A DNA stretch of 64,000 bases from Paenibacillus sp. CAA11. GTDB taxonomy: Bacteria; Bacillota; Bacilli; Paenibacillales; Paenibacillaceae. Positions 41,643 through 50,780 of this stretch are shown one piece after another. A program made the position numbers and the translations under genes. The notes beneath the pieces are model-generated. The model ran no database searches. It worked only from the letters and a program-made list of their open reading frames with translations, and was not told the origin of the DNA. Where the stretch lies: positions 3,393,001-3,457,000 of the forward strand of contig NZ_CP028922.1 in assembly GCF_003060825.1 (NCBI RefSeq). The letters run 5' to 3'. How positions within the stretch are numbered: position 1 is the first letter of the stretch; each line of letters starts with the position of its first letter.

Positions 41643-42722
41643 TATATAGAACGCAATTAAAAAACAAACTCCTTTACTCTAACCTCCAAATCGGGTAATT
41701 AACAGTAAGACCAACCCAAGGTGGCGATAAAAATGAAAAACGAAGAAATTGAGCGTTTGAACTTACCATGAAAGATACATCAGATAAACGGCTTTACGAA
41801 AGGTACCTGGCCGTAAGGTTGCGATTAGAGGGACATACGTTTGCAGAGATCGGTAATTTACTCGGTCGCATTCGTCAAACCATCAGCAACTATTGGAGAA
41901 GTTATCAAACCCAGATCCTTTCTGGACTAGAAATGGGCCACTCCCCTGGACAACCGCCTAAGCTCACGGAAGAGCAACGCATCCAATTAGCCGCTATGCT
42001 GGAGCAGAACCAGCCAGCCGATGTAGGGTTTGAAGCTCGTTACACCTGGACCCTGCCACTCATGGATCAAGCGAGAGTTTGGGATCATGATGAGTGTGCG
42101 CGGAATCAGCTCTATGCTAAAGACGCATGAACTTCAGCTTCACCAAAGCAACCTATACGCTGGCCAACGCCGATGAGGAGGCCCAGGCGTTTTTCCGCAA
42201 GCACACCTTTGCCCAGCTTAAAAAGCGGGTGGAGGCCGAAGAAATCGATCATCTGCTGTTTGAAGACGAATCGATGATTCGTTCCTATGGGAAGCACGAA
42301 GGGGCAAAGATGCTTGGCGCGATCAATTATGAAACCGGACAGGTGCATCATCGTGAAGAAGAAAAGGCCGATGTGGCTGCCTTTATTCGGTTCCTCGAAG
42401 ACCTTCCGTTGGCGTACCCGAACGGAAAAATTGCTATGATTTTAGATCACAATCGGATTCATCATGCCACCGGGTTGCAACCTTTTCTAAAGAAACATCC
42501 GCGCTTGCACTTGGTCTTACTGCCTCCGTACAGTCCAAATCTAAATCCAGTCGAAGGACTTTGGCTGTAGCTCAAATCAGATGTGGTCAACAACGTCTTT
42601 TTTGAGAAGTTCTATAGGATTAAGCTCCATGTTAGCCAGTTTATAAAGCGAATCAATAAGCATCCGATGGAAACTATCGATCGCCTATTAATTAGGTTTT
42701 AATCTTAATTGCGTTCTATATA
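41643..42722. mobile_element. IS630-family element with intact terminal repeats, dead transposase
   Basis: A 1080-bp element bounded by perfect 18-bp inverted repeats (TATATAGAACGCAATTAA at the left, its complement at the right). Terminal TA dinucleotides are consistent with the TA target of IS630/Tc1-mariner elements. The single transposase gene inside is broken. It lies 80 bp upstream of the RiPP precursor promoter and separates it from the AT-rich transporter block. The 9-bp TATATAGAA end is shared with the MITE-like repeats in this window. Confidence 0.85.
41768..42702 (+). pseudogene. IS630-family transposase, multiply disrupted
   Basis: Recognisable parts are the N-terminal helix-turn-helix (LYERYLAVRLRLEGHTFAEI, IRQTISNYWRSYQ) and the DDE catalytic domain (LLFEDESMIRSYGKHEGAKM, IAMILDHNRIHHATGLQPFL, PPYSPNLNPVEGLWL). 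It is broken in three places. A +1 slip near 42062 moves into a short frame (WIKREFGIMMSVRGISSMLK). A second slip near 42115-42130 follows. An in-frame TAG at 42568-42570 stands where a Trp is usual (LWGWLK). The reading then continues KSDVVNNVFFEKFYRIKL to the TAA at 42702. A short in-frame-shifted leader (MKNEEIERLNLP) starts at 41733. Confidence 0.85.
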
Positions 42723-42743
42723 AGGTTATAAAATAGAAAGGAA

Positions 42744-42760
42744 GCCGACTTAAAATCGGC
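42744..42760 (-). terminator. Weak hairpin after the ABC-2 permease gene
   Basis: GCCGA pairs with TCGGC around a 7-nt loop. On the minus strand a T-rich run follows (TTCCTTTCTATTTT). A short stem makes this a weak terminator. Confidence 0.3.
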
Positions 42761-42769
42761 CAGAATAAG

Positions 42770-43504
42770 TTAAGCTATATCCCTTTTTATAAAACTGCGT
42801 ATACCATATATCAGTAAAACCATGAAAGTTCCAATAACTAGTGTATAAAATAAGAAATAAGATTGAATAGGCGATTCATCTTCAGGTGACATTGCTAGCA
42901 TAGGTTGCGTCCAAGGATAAATCTGCCCTAAAGGTGTGCTAGCAACAATAATCGCTGGAAGAGTAAAAACAATACTAACAGCTAATGGTATACCAAATGT
43001 TTTTGCTCTTATAGAAATAATTAGTTGAAGTAGAATCAATGGCAAGCACGCTAAAATGCCCCTAATCATGAATCCAAGTATTTTAAAAAATGGAATACTA
43101 CCTTCTACTCCTTTTAAATAACCAAATCCTATGAAAAAGATTAATAAGATTAGCATTGAGATAACAACCATTTTTACCACTGTTAGAAATTTCCCTAAAA
43201 AGATTTCTGAGTGTTTGATTGGTAATGCTAATAGCTGTTTCCATCCACCCCCGATATGTTCACTCCTACAAACAAGGGCTGCGTATATCCCAACCATGAT
43301 TGGTAATACAAAAGGACCCATAAATAACGCTACTTGTGTCCATACTTCAATCCATTCATTATCTCCTGGCTGCATAAAAAGATCATAGTTTTTAAAGAAA
43401 TTAATATAAGCCAGGAATACACCTAAAAGGGGACCTATGATGTAAAGTAGCCACAACTTGGAGCGTTTTAATTTTAATCGTTCAACATATAAGACATTTT
43501 TCAA
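42770..43504 (-). CDS. Lantibiotic-immunity-type ABC-2 permease (LanG/BcrB-like)
   Basis: A 244-residue membrane protein with about six helices (e.g. LWLLYIIGPLLGVFLAYINF, VVISMLILLIFFIGFGYL). The order ATPase, permease, permease and the lengths match LanFEG or BcrA-type self-protection transporters. It would expel a peptide antibiotic from the membrane. It is 12 bp after the preceding permease. The segment is AT-rich compared with the neighbouring sugar genes, suggesting transfer. Confidence 0.8.
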   Translation of the reverse strand: MKNVLYVERLKLKRSKLWLLYIIGPLLGVFLAYINFFKNYDLFMQPGDNEWIEVWTQVALFMGPFVLPIMVGIYAALVCRSEHIGGGWKQLLALPIKHSEIFLGKFLTVVKMVVISMLILLIFFIGFGYLKGVEGSIPFFKILGFMIRGILACLPLILLQLIISIRAKTFGIPLAVSIVFTLPAIIVASTPLGQIYPWTQPMLAMSPEDESPIQSYFLFYTLVIGTFMVLLIYGIRSFIKRDIA

Positions 43505-43516
43505 AGTAATCTCCCC

Positions 43517-44275
43517 TTACTGGACATTCCGTTTAGCAAAATGTTTAGAACCTATAAACATAAGGATTATACCTAATATCAAATTGATGACGAGGTAGGT
43601 TGAAAAATCCGGGTTAGTCCCTATGCCCTCATATTGCAAAATAACCGTTGATGATTGGATTGGATAAGCCAGAGGGAACCACCGTGTCGTTTGAGCAGCA
43701 GCTAAAAACAGACCCATAATAGCCGAAACTGATCCAATAAGAATTGAGAATGCCTGATTTTTAATTGTCATGGATAACCAAAATTGAAAGGCCATAATTG
43801 GTAATACTGTAATTAACATACCGTAACAATCGCCTATCAATAAGCCCCATGGAATATCTCCTTCAAATGCTAATACTTTTCCTAGTAAAACCATGCCAAT
43901 CAGAAAAATAGTGGTGGAAAGGAATAGGCTAATGGTTAGCCAAATAAATTTACTCAAATAAATTTTACCCCTTGATATAGGCATTGAAAGGGTTTGTTTC
44001 CATCCATTTGCCTGATGTTCGATATTTGCTATAACTGACGCAGCAAGTGTAACGGCCAATGGGAAACCTAGACCAAATAACAAACTATTGTCGTACAATA
44101 CATACATCCACATAGAACCTGCACCGAACATCTCAACTTGTTTTTCAACAAACCCGGAACGATAGGTGAGATTTACCAACTCATATGCCAAGATAAGTAA
44201 CGGAACCAATAAAACGATAATTAATAACGATGAACGTTTTAATTTTAATTTATCTGCCGATAATATATTTTTCAT
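43517..44275 (-). CDS. Lantibiotic-immunity-type ABC-2 permease (LanE-like)
   Basis: A 252-residue permease with six predicted helices (LLIIVLLVPLLILAYELVNL, PLAVTLAASVIANIEHQANG). It is a paralogue of the next gene: both begin MKN-LxxxxLKLKRS and both have a QANGWKQ or IGGGWKQ motif before a LPI/MPI-S/KHS turn, the typical mark of the LanE/LanG family. It overlaps the ATPase stop by 4 bp, so it is translated together with it. Confidence 0.8.
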   Translation of the reverse strand: MKNILSADKLKLKRSSLLIIVLLVPLLILAYELVNLTYRSGFVEKQVEMFGAGSMWMYVLYDNSLLFGLGFPLAVTLAASVIANIEHQANGWKQTLSMPISRGKIYLSKFIWLTISLFLSTTIFLIGMVLLGKVLAFEGDIPWGLLIGDCYGMLITVLPIMAFQFWLSMTIKNQAFSILIGSVSAIMGLFLAAAQTTRWFPLAYPIQSSTVILQYEGIGTNPDFSTYLVINLILGIILMFIGSKHFAKRNVQ

Positions 44276-45183
44276 AAGCTTCCCTCGGTACCAGTTAATT
44301 CTAAGAAGATATCTTCAAGTGTTCTTTTCACTTCTTCAAGTCGATAAACAGATACACCCGAATGAACTAGAATAGAGTTAATTTCGGAAACAAATGCTGG
44401 TTCAGTTTTAGATAACCACAAGAAATCACCTTGTAAATCTGCCTTTAAGTTTCGTTCTTTTAATATTTCATTTGCTTTCATTACATCACTAACTCCAACT
44501 TTTAGTAGAGGCTTCCGTTTCTGCCTTAAGCATTGAATCGAATCTTGGAAAATTATTTTTCCATTATTAATGATCCCTACTTGTGTCGCCATTTGATCTA
44601 TTTCACTCAACAAGTGACTAGAAACAAGGACACTCATTCCAGCCTCCGGTAATTCTTTAATCAACTCTCTAATCTCTTGGATACCAGATGGATCTAAACC
44701 ATTGGTCGGTTCGTCCAGTATTAATAAATCCGGATTACTAAGCAATGCTGCAGCAATCCCTAGACGTTGCTTCATTCCAAGCGAATATTCCTTGGCTAGC
44801 CTATTAGCCACCTTGGTTAATCTCACGATTTCCAACACTTCATTTACACGTTTTTCTGGAAGATCACGTAACCGGCGAACGGCTTCTAAATTTTCACGTC
44901 CGGTTAAGTTTCCATAGTAGGTTGGGGACTCCACTAAAGATCCAATCCGTTGTAAAATTTGTAAACGGTTTTTGTTTAGGTTTTGACCAAAAATTTCAAT
45001 ATTACCCTTTGTAGGCTTTATCAAACCCAGCAACATCCGAATCGTTGTTGTTTTTCCAGCCCCATTAGGTCCAAGAAATCCATAAATTTGACCACGTTCA
45101 ATTCGCAAATTTAATCCATCTACAGACGTGTGCTTTTTATACTTTTTGGTTAGATCATTAGTCATCAAAATTTGATCATTCAT
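44272..45183 (-). CDS. Lantibiotic-immunity-type ABC transporter ATPase (LanF/BcrA-like)
   Basis: A 303-residue ATPase. Walker A GPNGAGKTTT (about residues 38-47), Q-loop region LVESPTYYGNLTGRENL, signature YSLGMKQR, Walker B LLILDEPTNGLDPSG and the H-loop in VSSHLLSE are present. A C-terminal extension of about 85 residues follows, as in BcrA. It energises the two permeases downstream and would confer resistance to an antimicrobial peptide. It is divergent from the paired regulator genes. The 247-bp gap carries direct repeats (TAAACGA at 45208 and 45222) that could be regulator sites. Confidence 0.88.
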   Translation of the reverse strand: MNDQILMTNDLTKKYKKHTSVDGLNLRIERGQIYGFLGPNGAGKTTTIRMLLGLIKPTKGNIEIFGQNLNKNRLQILQRIGSLVESPTYYGNLTGRENLEAVRRLRDLPEKRVNEVLEIVRLTKVANRLAKEYSLGMKQRLGIAAALLSNPDLLILDEPTNGLDPSGIQEIRELIKELPEAGMSVLVSSHLLSEIDQMATQVGIINNGKIIFQDSIQCLRQKRKPLLKVGVSDVMKANEILKERNLKADLQGDFLWLSKTEPAFVSEINSILVHSGVSVYRLEEVKRTLEDIFLELTGTEGSL

Positions 45184-45430
45184 CTGTTCCTCACCTCGTT
45201 TCTATCGTAAACGAAATTTATTAAACGAGAATGAAACTTTTCCTAAACATTTGCTTAACGGCTTGTCCCAAATATTTTCCCTAAATTAATTTACATTCTT
45301 AGAACGCCAAGGGTTATATAATTATTTTGACTATTCAGAAACCTAAACAGGATATTAATTCTTATCTCAACAGCTTTTTTTATTTGGCTTTAATGTAAAA
45401 TAATAATTGAGATAGGAAGGAGGGTTAAGT

Positions 45431-46156
45431 GTGACTTTAAAACTTGAGGATCATAAAATTTTGATGGTTGATGATGATCAGTACATTTTAGACTTATTAA
45501 TAACCGTTTTTGAAAAGGAAGGTTTTCAAAACATCCTAACAGCTACTAATGGAGCAGAGGCACTTTTCATAACAACGCAAAATAACCCACACATTATCTT
45601 GTTAGATGTGATGTTACCTGATACAGATGGCTTTACTCTATGTAATAAAATTCGTTCGGAGACAGATGTACCTATACTGTTTCTTACTGCTAAAACCACA
45701 GATTTAGATAAATTGCAGGGGTTTAGTTTCGGAGGAGATGACTATATTACAAAGCCTTTTAATCCATTGGAAGTTGTTGCTCGAGTCAAAGCACAATTAA
45801 AACGTTCTACTAAAATTCCATCCCAGTATTCACGAAAAAGGATTTATGATTTTGGCTTTTTTAATATAAATCCTAATACAGGAAAACTTATTGTAAATGG
45901 TGAAAGAGTAGAATGTCCTACTCAAGAAATGAAACTTTTACTTTATTTTTGTGAACACCCTAACCAAATTTTGAGTAAACATCAAATCTATAAGGATGTA
46001 TGGGGAGAATTGTATGGTGGGGATAGTACAGTGATGGTACATGTACGGCGTTTACGTGAAAAAATAGAAGAAGATCCTAGTAGACCTAAATGGTTAAAAA
46101 CAGTTCGAGGACTAGGCTATATATTTGAAGTAGCTACAAATGAGGATTTATTGTGA
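45431..46156 (+). CDS. OmpR-family response regulator of the LanFEG-like block
   Basis: A 241-residue regulator. The receiver domain has HKILMVDDDQYILDLL, phospho-acceptor in IILLDVMLPDTDGF and Lys in DDYITKPFNPLEV. A winged helix follows (ECPTQEMKLLLYFCEHPNQI, DSTVMVHVRRLREKIEEDPS). The pattern is that of NisR/SpaR or BcrR-like activators of antibiotic-resistance transporters. The GTG start at 45431 has GGAAGGAGGGTTAAGT before it. The stop overlaps the kinase start by 4 bp. An 8-bp inverted repeat (TATCTCAA / TTGAGATA, 45363-45370 and 45407-45414) lies in the leader. Confidence 0.9.
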   Translation: MTLKLEDHKILMVDDDQYILDLLITVFEKEGFQNILTATNGAEALFITTQNNPHIILLDVMLPDTDGFTLCNKIRSETDVPILFLTAKTTDLDKLQGFSFGGDDYITKPFNPLEVVARVKAQLKRSTKIPSQYSRKRIYDFGFFNINPNTGKLIVNGERVECPTQEMKLLLYFCEHPNQILSKHQIYKDVWGELYGGDSTVMVHVRRLREKIEEDPSRPKWLKTVRGLGYIFEVATNEDLL

Positions 46157-47571
46157 AGTTAAGAAATCGTGTCGCCTATTACTTCGTATCACGTATTTTC
46201 TGGTTAATGCTTATTTGGGGTTTACTTATTGTGATCAGTATTTTTCTTTTCAGCTTCTTTCTTGGACATAACAAAACTGAGACTCCACGATTATCGATTA
46301 GTAAAATAGTGGAGCATACGAATGTCGTTGATCAAGGACTCTCAGTAAACTCCAAAATAAAAGAAAATTTAGTAAAAAATAAAATGTGGATACAAATATT
46401 GGATGAAAAAGGGAGTGAAGTCTTTTCCTTTAATAAACCCAAAAGTATTCCCATTCATTATATTCCTGGCGAACTAGTATCTGATTACTTGTATCCTGCC
46501 AAAAAGGGCTATCAGCTATCTACATGGTATAAAACTATTGGTGATCAAAAGTTAACATGGGTTTTAGGGAAACCAATGACAGATAATAATCCCTTTCTAT
46601 ACTGGGCGAATAATCTATGGAGTCTTGCCATTATTATAATTGGTATTTTAATTGCCTTATTTTTTGGAAGACAATTAGGTGCTCCTTTACTGTATATTGT
46701 ATCTTGGATTGAAAATCTATCTAAAGGAAAATACGAGAAACCTTTTAATAATTGGAATCTAAAGTCAAAAAGACGCTGGCGAAATAAAACCAAATATAAA
46801 ACATATGAGGAATTGATGCAAGCCCTTTCTGATCTTACGTCAACTCTTCAAAGAAATACAGAAGAACGAAAGTTATTAGAAAAAACAAGGGAAGAATGGC
46901 TTACAGGAGTATCACATGATCTTAAAACCCCTTTGTCTGTTATCAAGGGATATACTGTACTACTATCTTTACATGAATATGACTGGGAACAAGATAAGGT
47001 ACGTCACTTTTCCAAAATCATGGAAGAGCGAGTAGAGTATATGGAGCAACTAATTGAAGACTTCAACTTAACTTTTCAATTGAAAAATGATGCTGTTCCG
47101 ATACAGCTCGAGCAAAAAGACCTTGTAAATGTCCTTAAAGATATTTTGGAACAACTGAAGAGATTACCAGAATCAAAAAATAAGGCGTTTTTATTTGAGA
47201 CGAATAAAGAACAAATATATTTTAATATGGATTCGAAATACTTAAATCGAGCATTTGAAAACTTAATTGCTAATAGTATCAAACATAATCCACCCGGAAC
47301 AAAAATTAAGGTCATACTCCACGAAGACCGGTCTCAACCTGGACAAGTTCGCATTTTAATTGAAGATGATGGAGTCGGTATGGATCAAGAAACTGTTGAA
47401 CACTTATTTGACCGGTACTTCCGAGGGACAAGTGCAACTTCCAATAATTCCGGAACAGGATTAGGAATGGCAATTGCAAGGCAAATCATTATAGCTCATA
47501 GTGGAGATATTAAAATAAACAGTAAGCTTCACCAAGGAACCCAGTATCAAATTACTTTCCTGCTTGAATAA
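46153..47571 (+). CDS. Sensor histidine kinase of the LanFEG-like block
   Basis: A 472-residue membrane kinase. Two membrane helices (about residues 17-36 and 153-172) flank an external sensor of about 115 residues, followed by a linker with a Lys/Arg-rich segment. The phospho-acceptor is in GVSHDLKTPLSVIKGYTV, the N-box is ENLIANSIKHNPPGT, and DDGVGMDQET and GTGLGMAIARQII follow. It resembles kinases that control lantibiotic or bacitracin resistance genes in Bacillus. Start overlaps the regulator stop, so the two form one unit. Codon use is AT-rich, unlike the flanking sugar genes. Confidence 0.9.
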   Translation: MKLRNRVAYYFVSRIFWLMLIWGLLIVISIFLFSFFLGHNKTETPRLSISKIVEHTNVVDQGLSVNSKIKENLVKNKMWIQILDEKGSEVFSFNKPKSIPIHYIPGELVSDYLYPAKKGYQLSTWYKTIGDQKLTWVLGKPMTDNNPFLYWANNLWSLAIIIIGILIALFFGRQLGAPLLYIVSWIENLSKGKYEKPFNNWNLKSKRRWRNKTKYKTYEELMQALSDLTSTLQRNTEERKLLEKTREEWLTGVSHDLKTPLSVIKGYTVLLSLHEYDWEQDKVRHFSKIMEERVEYMEQLIEDFNLTFQLKNDAVPIQLEQKDLVNVLKDILEQLKRLPESKNKAFLFETNKEQIYFNMDSKYLNRAFENLIANSIKHNPPGTKIKVILHEDRSQPGQVRILIEDDGVGMDQETVEHLFDRYFRGTSATSNNSGTGLGMAIARQIIIAHSGDIKINSKLHQGTQYQITFLLE

Positions 47572-47686
47572 TTTAAGAAGGTGCTTATGGTAAGTTTGGT
47601 AATGGGACTTCCTCTATTTGGTGCTAAATGACTTTATTATCATTACACAATATTTATGTCTTTTTATCCAATAAAATAAAAGCCGA

Positions 47687-47718
47687 TGATGCCTTAGCGT
47701 AGGAAATTCGGCTTTTTT
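47687..47718 (+). terminator. Terminator of the regulator-kinase operon
   Basis: AAAAGCCGA pairs with TTCGGCTTTTTT around a loop of about 14 nt, ending in TTTTTT, about 116 bp after the kinase stop. Between here and 47851 no gene is seen. Confidence 0.7.
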
Positions 47719-47851
47719 CATGTCGAAATTTGCTTGGCGTATGTTTTGCGCTTGGATACCTGCAGTTGATCTACAAAAAGTCGTTCGGACTTTCATGCAT
47801 GGATGATGTTTCCGGTAGTAATGCGGACTTTGGGACGTCTGTTTCTCAAGT

Positions 47852-47943
47852 TATATAGATTGACTAAAGTTTTACATTGAATTTTCTGTTATCACGGGCT
47901 AATACGGTCCTATAACGTTCATTTCTTTAGTTCATTCTATATA
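47852..47943. repeat. MITE-like dispersed repeat, copy 2
   Basis: A 92-bp element with TATATAGA at one end and TCTATATA-type sequence at the other. It is the reverse complement of the copy at 13091-13178 with about five differences. Ends are TATATAGATTGACTAAAG and CTTTAGTTCATTCTATATA, i.e. imperfect inverted repeats. It lies 4 bp from the stop of the deacetylase gene and may act as its 3' hairpin. Confidence 0.75.
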
Positions 47944-47947
47944 GGTA

Positions 47948-48598
47948 TTAAGCATGTTCAGCAAGGCTGAGCAATTCTCTTACGGTAACAAACTGATATC
48001 CCTCAGCAGCCAACTCCTTCACCAGAATCCGAACAGCCTCTATCGTTTGTGACCGGCTGCCATATCCGTCATGAAAAATAAGAATACTACCGTTCTCAAC
48101 GCTTCGCCGCGTTTGCTCTATAATAAAATCAGTGCCTGGCTGCTCCCAGTCCCTCGCTTCACCGTTAACACACCCTATGGACTGATACCCTAATTCCGCA
48201 GCAAGTGCAAGAACATAGTGGTTCACTGCAAAAAACGGTGGCCGAAAATTCGAGGCAAATGCTCCCGTCAATTGGCGAATTCGCTCGTTCGTAAGCTGCA
48301 GTTCCGCCCTTGCTTCCTCCGGAGTGAGCTTTGTCAAATCGGGATGCGTATAGGTATGATTGCCAATCTCATGTCCGGCCGCATAAACTTCCGCTGCAAT
48401 GTCCTCATAAGCATCGATCTGCTGGCCAATCATAAAAAAGGTTGCTCTGCCGTTAACCTTGCGGAATATATCCAGCAACTGTCTTGTATATAACGGGTCA
48501 GGACCATCGTCAAACGTAAAGGCAACGGCTTTCTTCGAGATAGGAACCTTGTCTACCAATTTAAATTGGAACACTATGCTCACACTCCCTCTGTTCAC
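47948..48598 (-). CDS. Polysaccharide deacetylase (NodB domain)
   Basis: A 216-residue carbohydrate esterase family 4 protein. Motif 1 is VAFTFDDGPDPLYT (catalytic Asp and metal Asp), motif 2 is GHEIGNHTYTHPDL with metal His residues, motif 3 is NFRPPFF, and ILIFHDGYGSRSQT is near the end. It removes N- or O-acetyl groups from chitin, xylan or peptidoglycan. There is no signal peptide in the reading, so the true location is uncertain. Start codons at 48598, 48583 and 48574 (all GTG) are possible. The neighbouring broken arabinofuranosidase and the sugar transporter suggest plant-polymer use. Confidence 0.85.
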   Translation of the reverse strand: MNRGSVSIVFQFKLVDKVPISKKAVAFTFDDGPDPLYTRQLLDIFRKVNGRATFFMIGQQIDAYEDIAAEVYAAGHEIGNHTYTHPDLTKLTPEEARAELQLTNERIRQLTGAFASNFRPPFFAVNHYVLALAAELGYQSIGCVNGEARDWEQPGTDFIIEQTRRSVENGSILIFHDGYGSRSQTIEAVRILVKELAAEGYQFVTVRELLSLAEHA

Positions 48599-49936
48599 TT
48601 ATACACTATGTCCTAAAAACGAAAGCGTCAACACAGCAATGGACATCGGCGGCAGTGTGACAGACAAGCCGTCAGCCCCCGCCCCTTTGACCGCCCCGAA
48701 TGCTTGCGGCTTCACCGTCTCCGGCTGCTTAAAAGTGTTATGCGCATTCATATCGCTGTGTGTAAGCACTCGTCCACTGATATCCGGGGTCCCAGGCAAA
48801 CCTCGCAGCTACAGCGCTGCTTGTGCTTCACGGTTCGGGTCGACATTGCAAAAGCTGATGTCGATCGTACCGTCAGTCCGTCTGGATGCAGACGCGCTGA
48901 CCTGAGGAATGGCTTCGCCCTCTACGGTGTACTCACCCGTCTCAAGGTGAAGCGCAAGCGCCTCAGCATCCTGATGGACCTTAAACATCTCGAATACATG
49001 ATAAGTAGGAGTCAATACCATTTTATCGCCTTCTGTTAAAATCATGGCTTGGAGCACGTTGACCGTCTGAGCGATATTCGCCCTATGGACACGGCTTGCG
49101 TGACGCTGGAAAGCATGGAAATGCAGGCCTGCGACAAGGGCATCACGAAGTGAGTTCTGCTGGTACAGAAATCCAGGGTTCGTACCTGGTTCCACCTGGA
49201 ACCAGGTGCCCCATTCGTCGATGATTAGGCCAACCCGTTTCTTTGGATCGTACTGATCCATGATCGCCGAGTGGCGAGCAATCAGTTCGTCCATCCGGAG
49301 CGCCTGCTGCATGGTTTCGAACCATTCTGCTTCGTCGAAGCCAACCGCCGGACGCTTGATCTCAAAACCGCCGGGTACGGTGTAATAGTGAAGACTGAGG
49401 CCGTCCATATGCCCGCCAGCTTCGCGCATCAGCGTTTCCGTCCAATTATAGTCATCCGCATTTGCACCCCCGGCTATCTTATAAATGCGATTCTCACCAT
49501 AATTGCGTACATAGGTCTGAAACCTGCGGTATTCGTCGGCATAATAGTTGGGGCGCATATTGCCTTTCGCAGCCCCAGTTTTCATTTCCAACACCAAAGT
49601 ACTTCAGCTTCCAAGGCTTCTCTCGGCCGTTTGCCTTCCTCCAATTAGCCATTGGCGACTCGCCGTCATAAGTCATGTATTCGACCCACTCCTGCATCTC
49701 CTGAACCGTCCCGCTGCCAACATTTCCACAGATGTAAGGCTCTGCACCGAGCAGCTCGCATAGGTCAAAAAATTCATGTGTGCCGAAATGGTTATTTTCC
49801 ACAACACCGCCCCAGTGCGTATTAACCATGCGTTTGCGCTGCTCCCTTGGACCGATGCCATCCTTCCAGTGATACTCATCAGCAAAGCAGCCGCCCGGCC
49901 AGCGAAGGCCCTTAACCCTTGATCGCGCCGGCAATC
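48599..49936 (-). pseudogene. Alpha-L-arabinofuranosidase GH51, three lesions
   Basis: The reading starts inside the enzyme: [20 protein letters not shown] continues to [11 protein letters not shown], then a one-base slip near 49550 moves to [20 protein letters not shown] and [15 protein letters not shown] (the catalytic Glu is in DEWG). At 48809-48811 an in-frame TAG interrupts (AQAAL, stop, LRGLPGTPDISG) before the end at 48599. About the first 100 residues are missing; the remaining 5' end is fused to the end of the permease gene, and the two overlap at 49912-49936. The gene is therefore dead. It once cut arabinose side chains from arabinan or arabinoxylan. Confidence 0.85.
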
Positions 49937-50778
49937 ATGCTTTTCTGAACCTGTTTATTGAGCAGCAAATAAATAACAATCGTCGGAATGGTTGTAATCA
50001 TCAGCCCTGCCCCAATGATCCCCCACTGTGTAATATAAGTTCCTACCATCGACATCATCCCCACCGTCAGTGTCTGATAGGAAGTCTTGTTAATGAATGT
50101 GACTGCGAACATCAGCTCATTCCAGCAGGAAAGGAACGTAAAGATCGCGACCGTAGCTATGGCAGGCCGAACCAATGGTAATATAATGGAGAAGAATGTT
50201 CGATAGATGCCGCATCCGTCCATGACAGCGGCTTCCTCCAGCTCTCGGGGAATCCCTCTAAAAAAGCTGCCAAGAATAAACACGGCCATCGGAATTCCAA
50301 ACGCAACATAAGGGATAATCAATGACCAATAACTGTTCAGCAAACTTAAGCTTTTCAAGACCATAAACAAAGGCAGCAAGGCTGCATGAATGGGTACCAT
50401 CATCCCAAGCAGAATCGTCGTCATGGTTAAATTGCTTAACTTCCAGTTCATTCTCGTGATCGCGTAACCTGTCATAGAGGATAGGATCAACACAAGGATA
50501 ATAGATACCGCTGTTACCAGCACACTATTGAAAAAATAAGTTAATACATGACCATCCGACAAGGCCTTGGTATAGTTACTCCAGAGAAATTTCTTAGGGA
50601 GTCCCACCACATCCCCGCTGAATATCTCGCTATTGTCCTTAAGTGAGAAAAAGGCCAGCCAAATGAGTGGATATATCTGCGTGATCGCAACAAGGACTAG
50701 CATCCCCTGCAGCAATATTCTTCCAATATATTGTGGTTTTTTGGGTAACACCACTTCGGCAGTACTCACATTTCTCAC
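49912..50778 (-). CDS. Carbohydrate ABC transporter permease, AraQ/MalG-like
   Basis: A 288-residue permease with about six helices. The EAA loop is [20 protein letters not shown] (about residues 181-200), for docking of the ATPase. The C-terminal end ([11 protein letters not shown]) is canonical for this family. The stop is fused to the remains of the arabinofuranosidase gene. It pairs with the permease whose stop lies 2 bp upstream. The ATPase is not encoded here. The substrate is probably an arabino- or other plant oligosaccharide, inferred from context. Confidence 0.9.
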   Translation of the reverse strand: MRNVSTAEVVLPKKPQYIGRILLQGMLVLVAITQIYPLIWLAFFSLKDNSEIFSGDVVGLPKKFLWSNYTKALSDGHVLTYFFNSVLVTAVSIILVLILSSMTGYAITRMNWKLSNLTMTTILLGMMVPIHAALLPLFMVLKSLSLLNSYWSLIIPYVAFGIPMAVFILGSFFRGIPRELEEAAVMDGCGIYRTFFSIILPLVRPAIATVAIFTFLSCWNELMFAVTFINKTSYQTLTVGMMSMVGTYITQWGIIGAGLMITTIPTIVIYLLLNKQVQKSMIAGAIKG

Positions 50779-50780
50779 CC

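Noticed and set aside
33494..48811. In-frame TAG codons in three genes (MFS at 33494, transposase at 42568, GH51 at 48809) suggesting amber recoding or pyrrolysine
   Set aside because: All three genes carry other lesions (missing 5' ends or frameshifts), and intact genes nearby such as sdaAB and the yxd-like regulator end with TAG as an ordinary stop. Nonsense mutation in decaying genes is enough.
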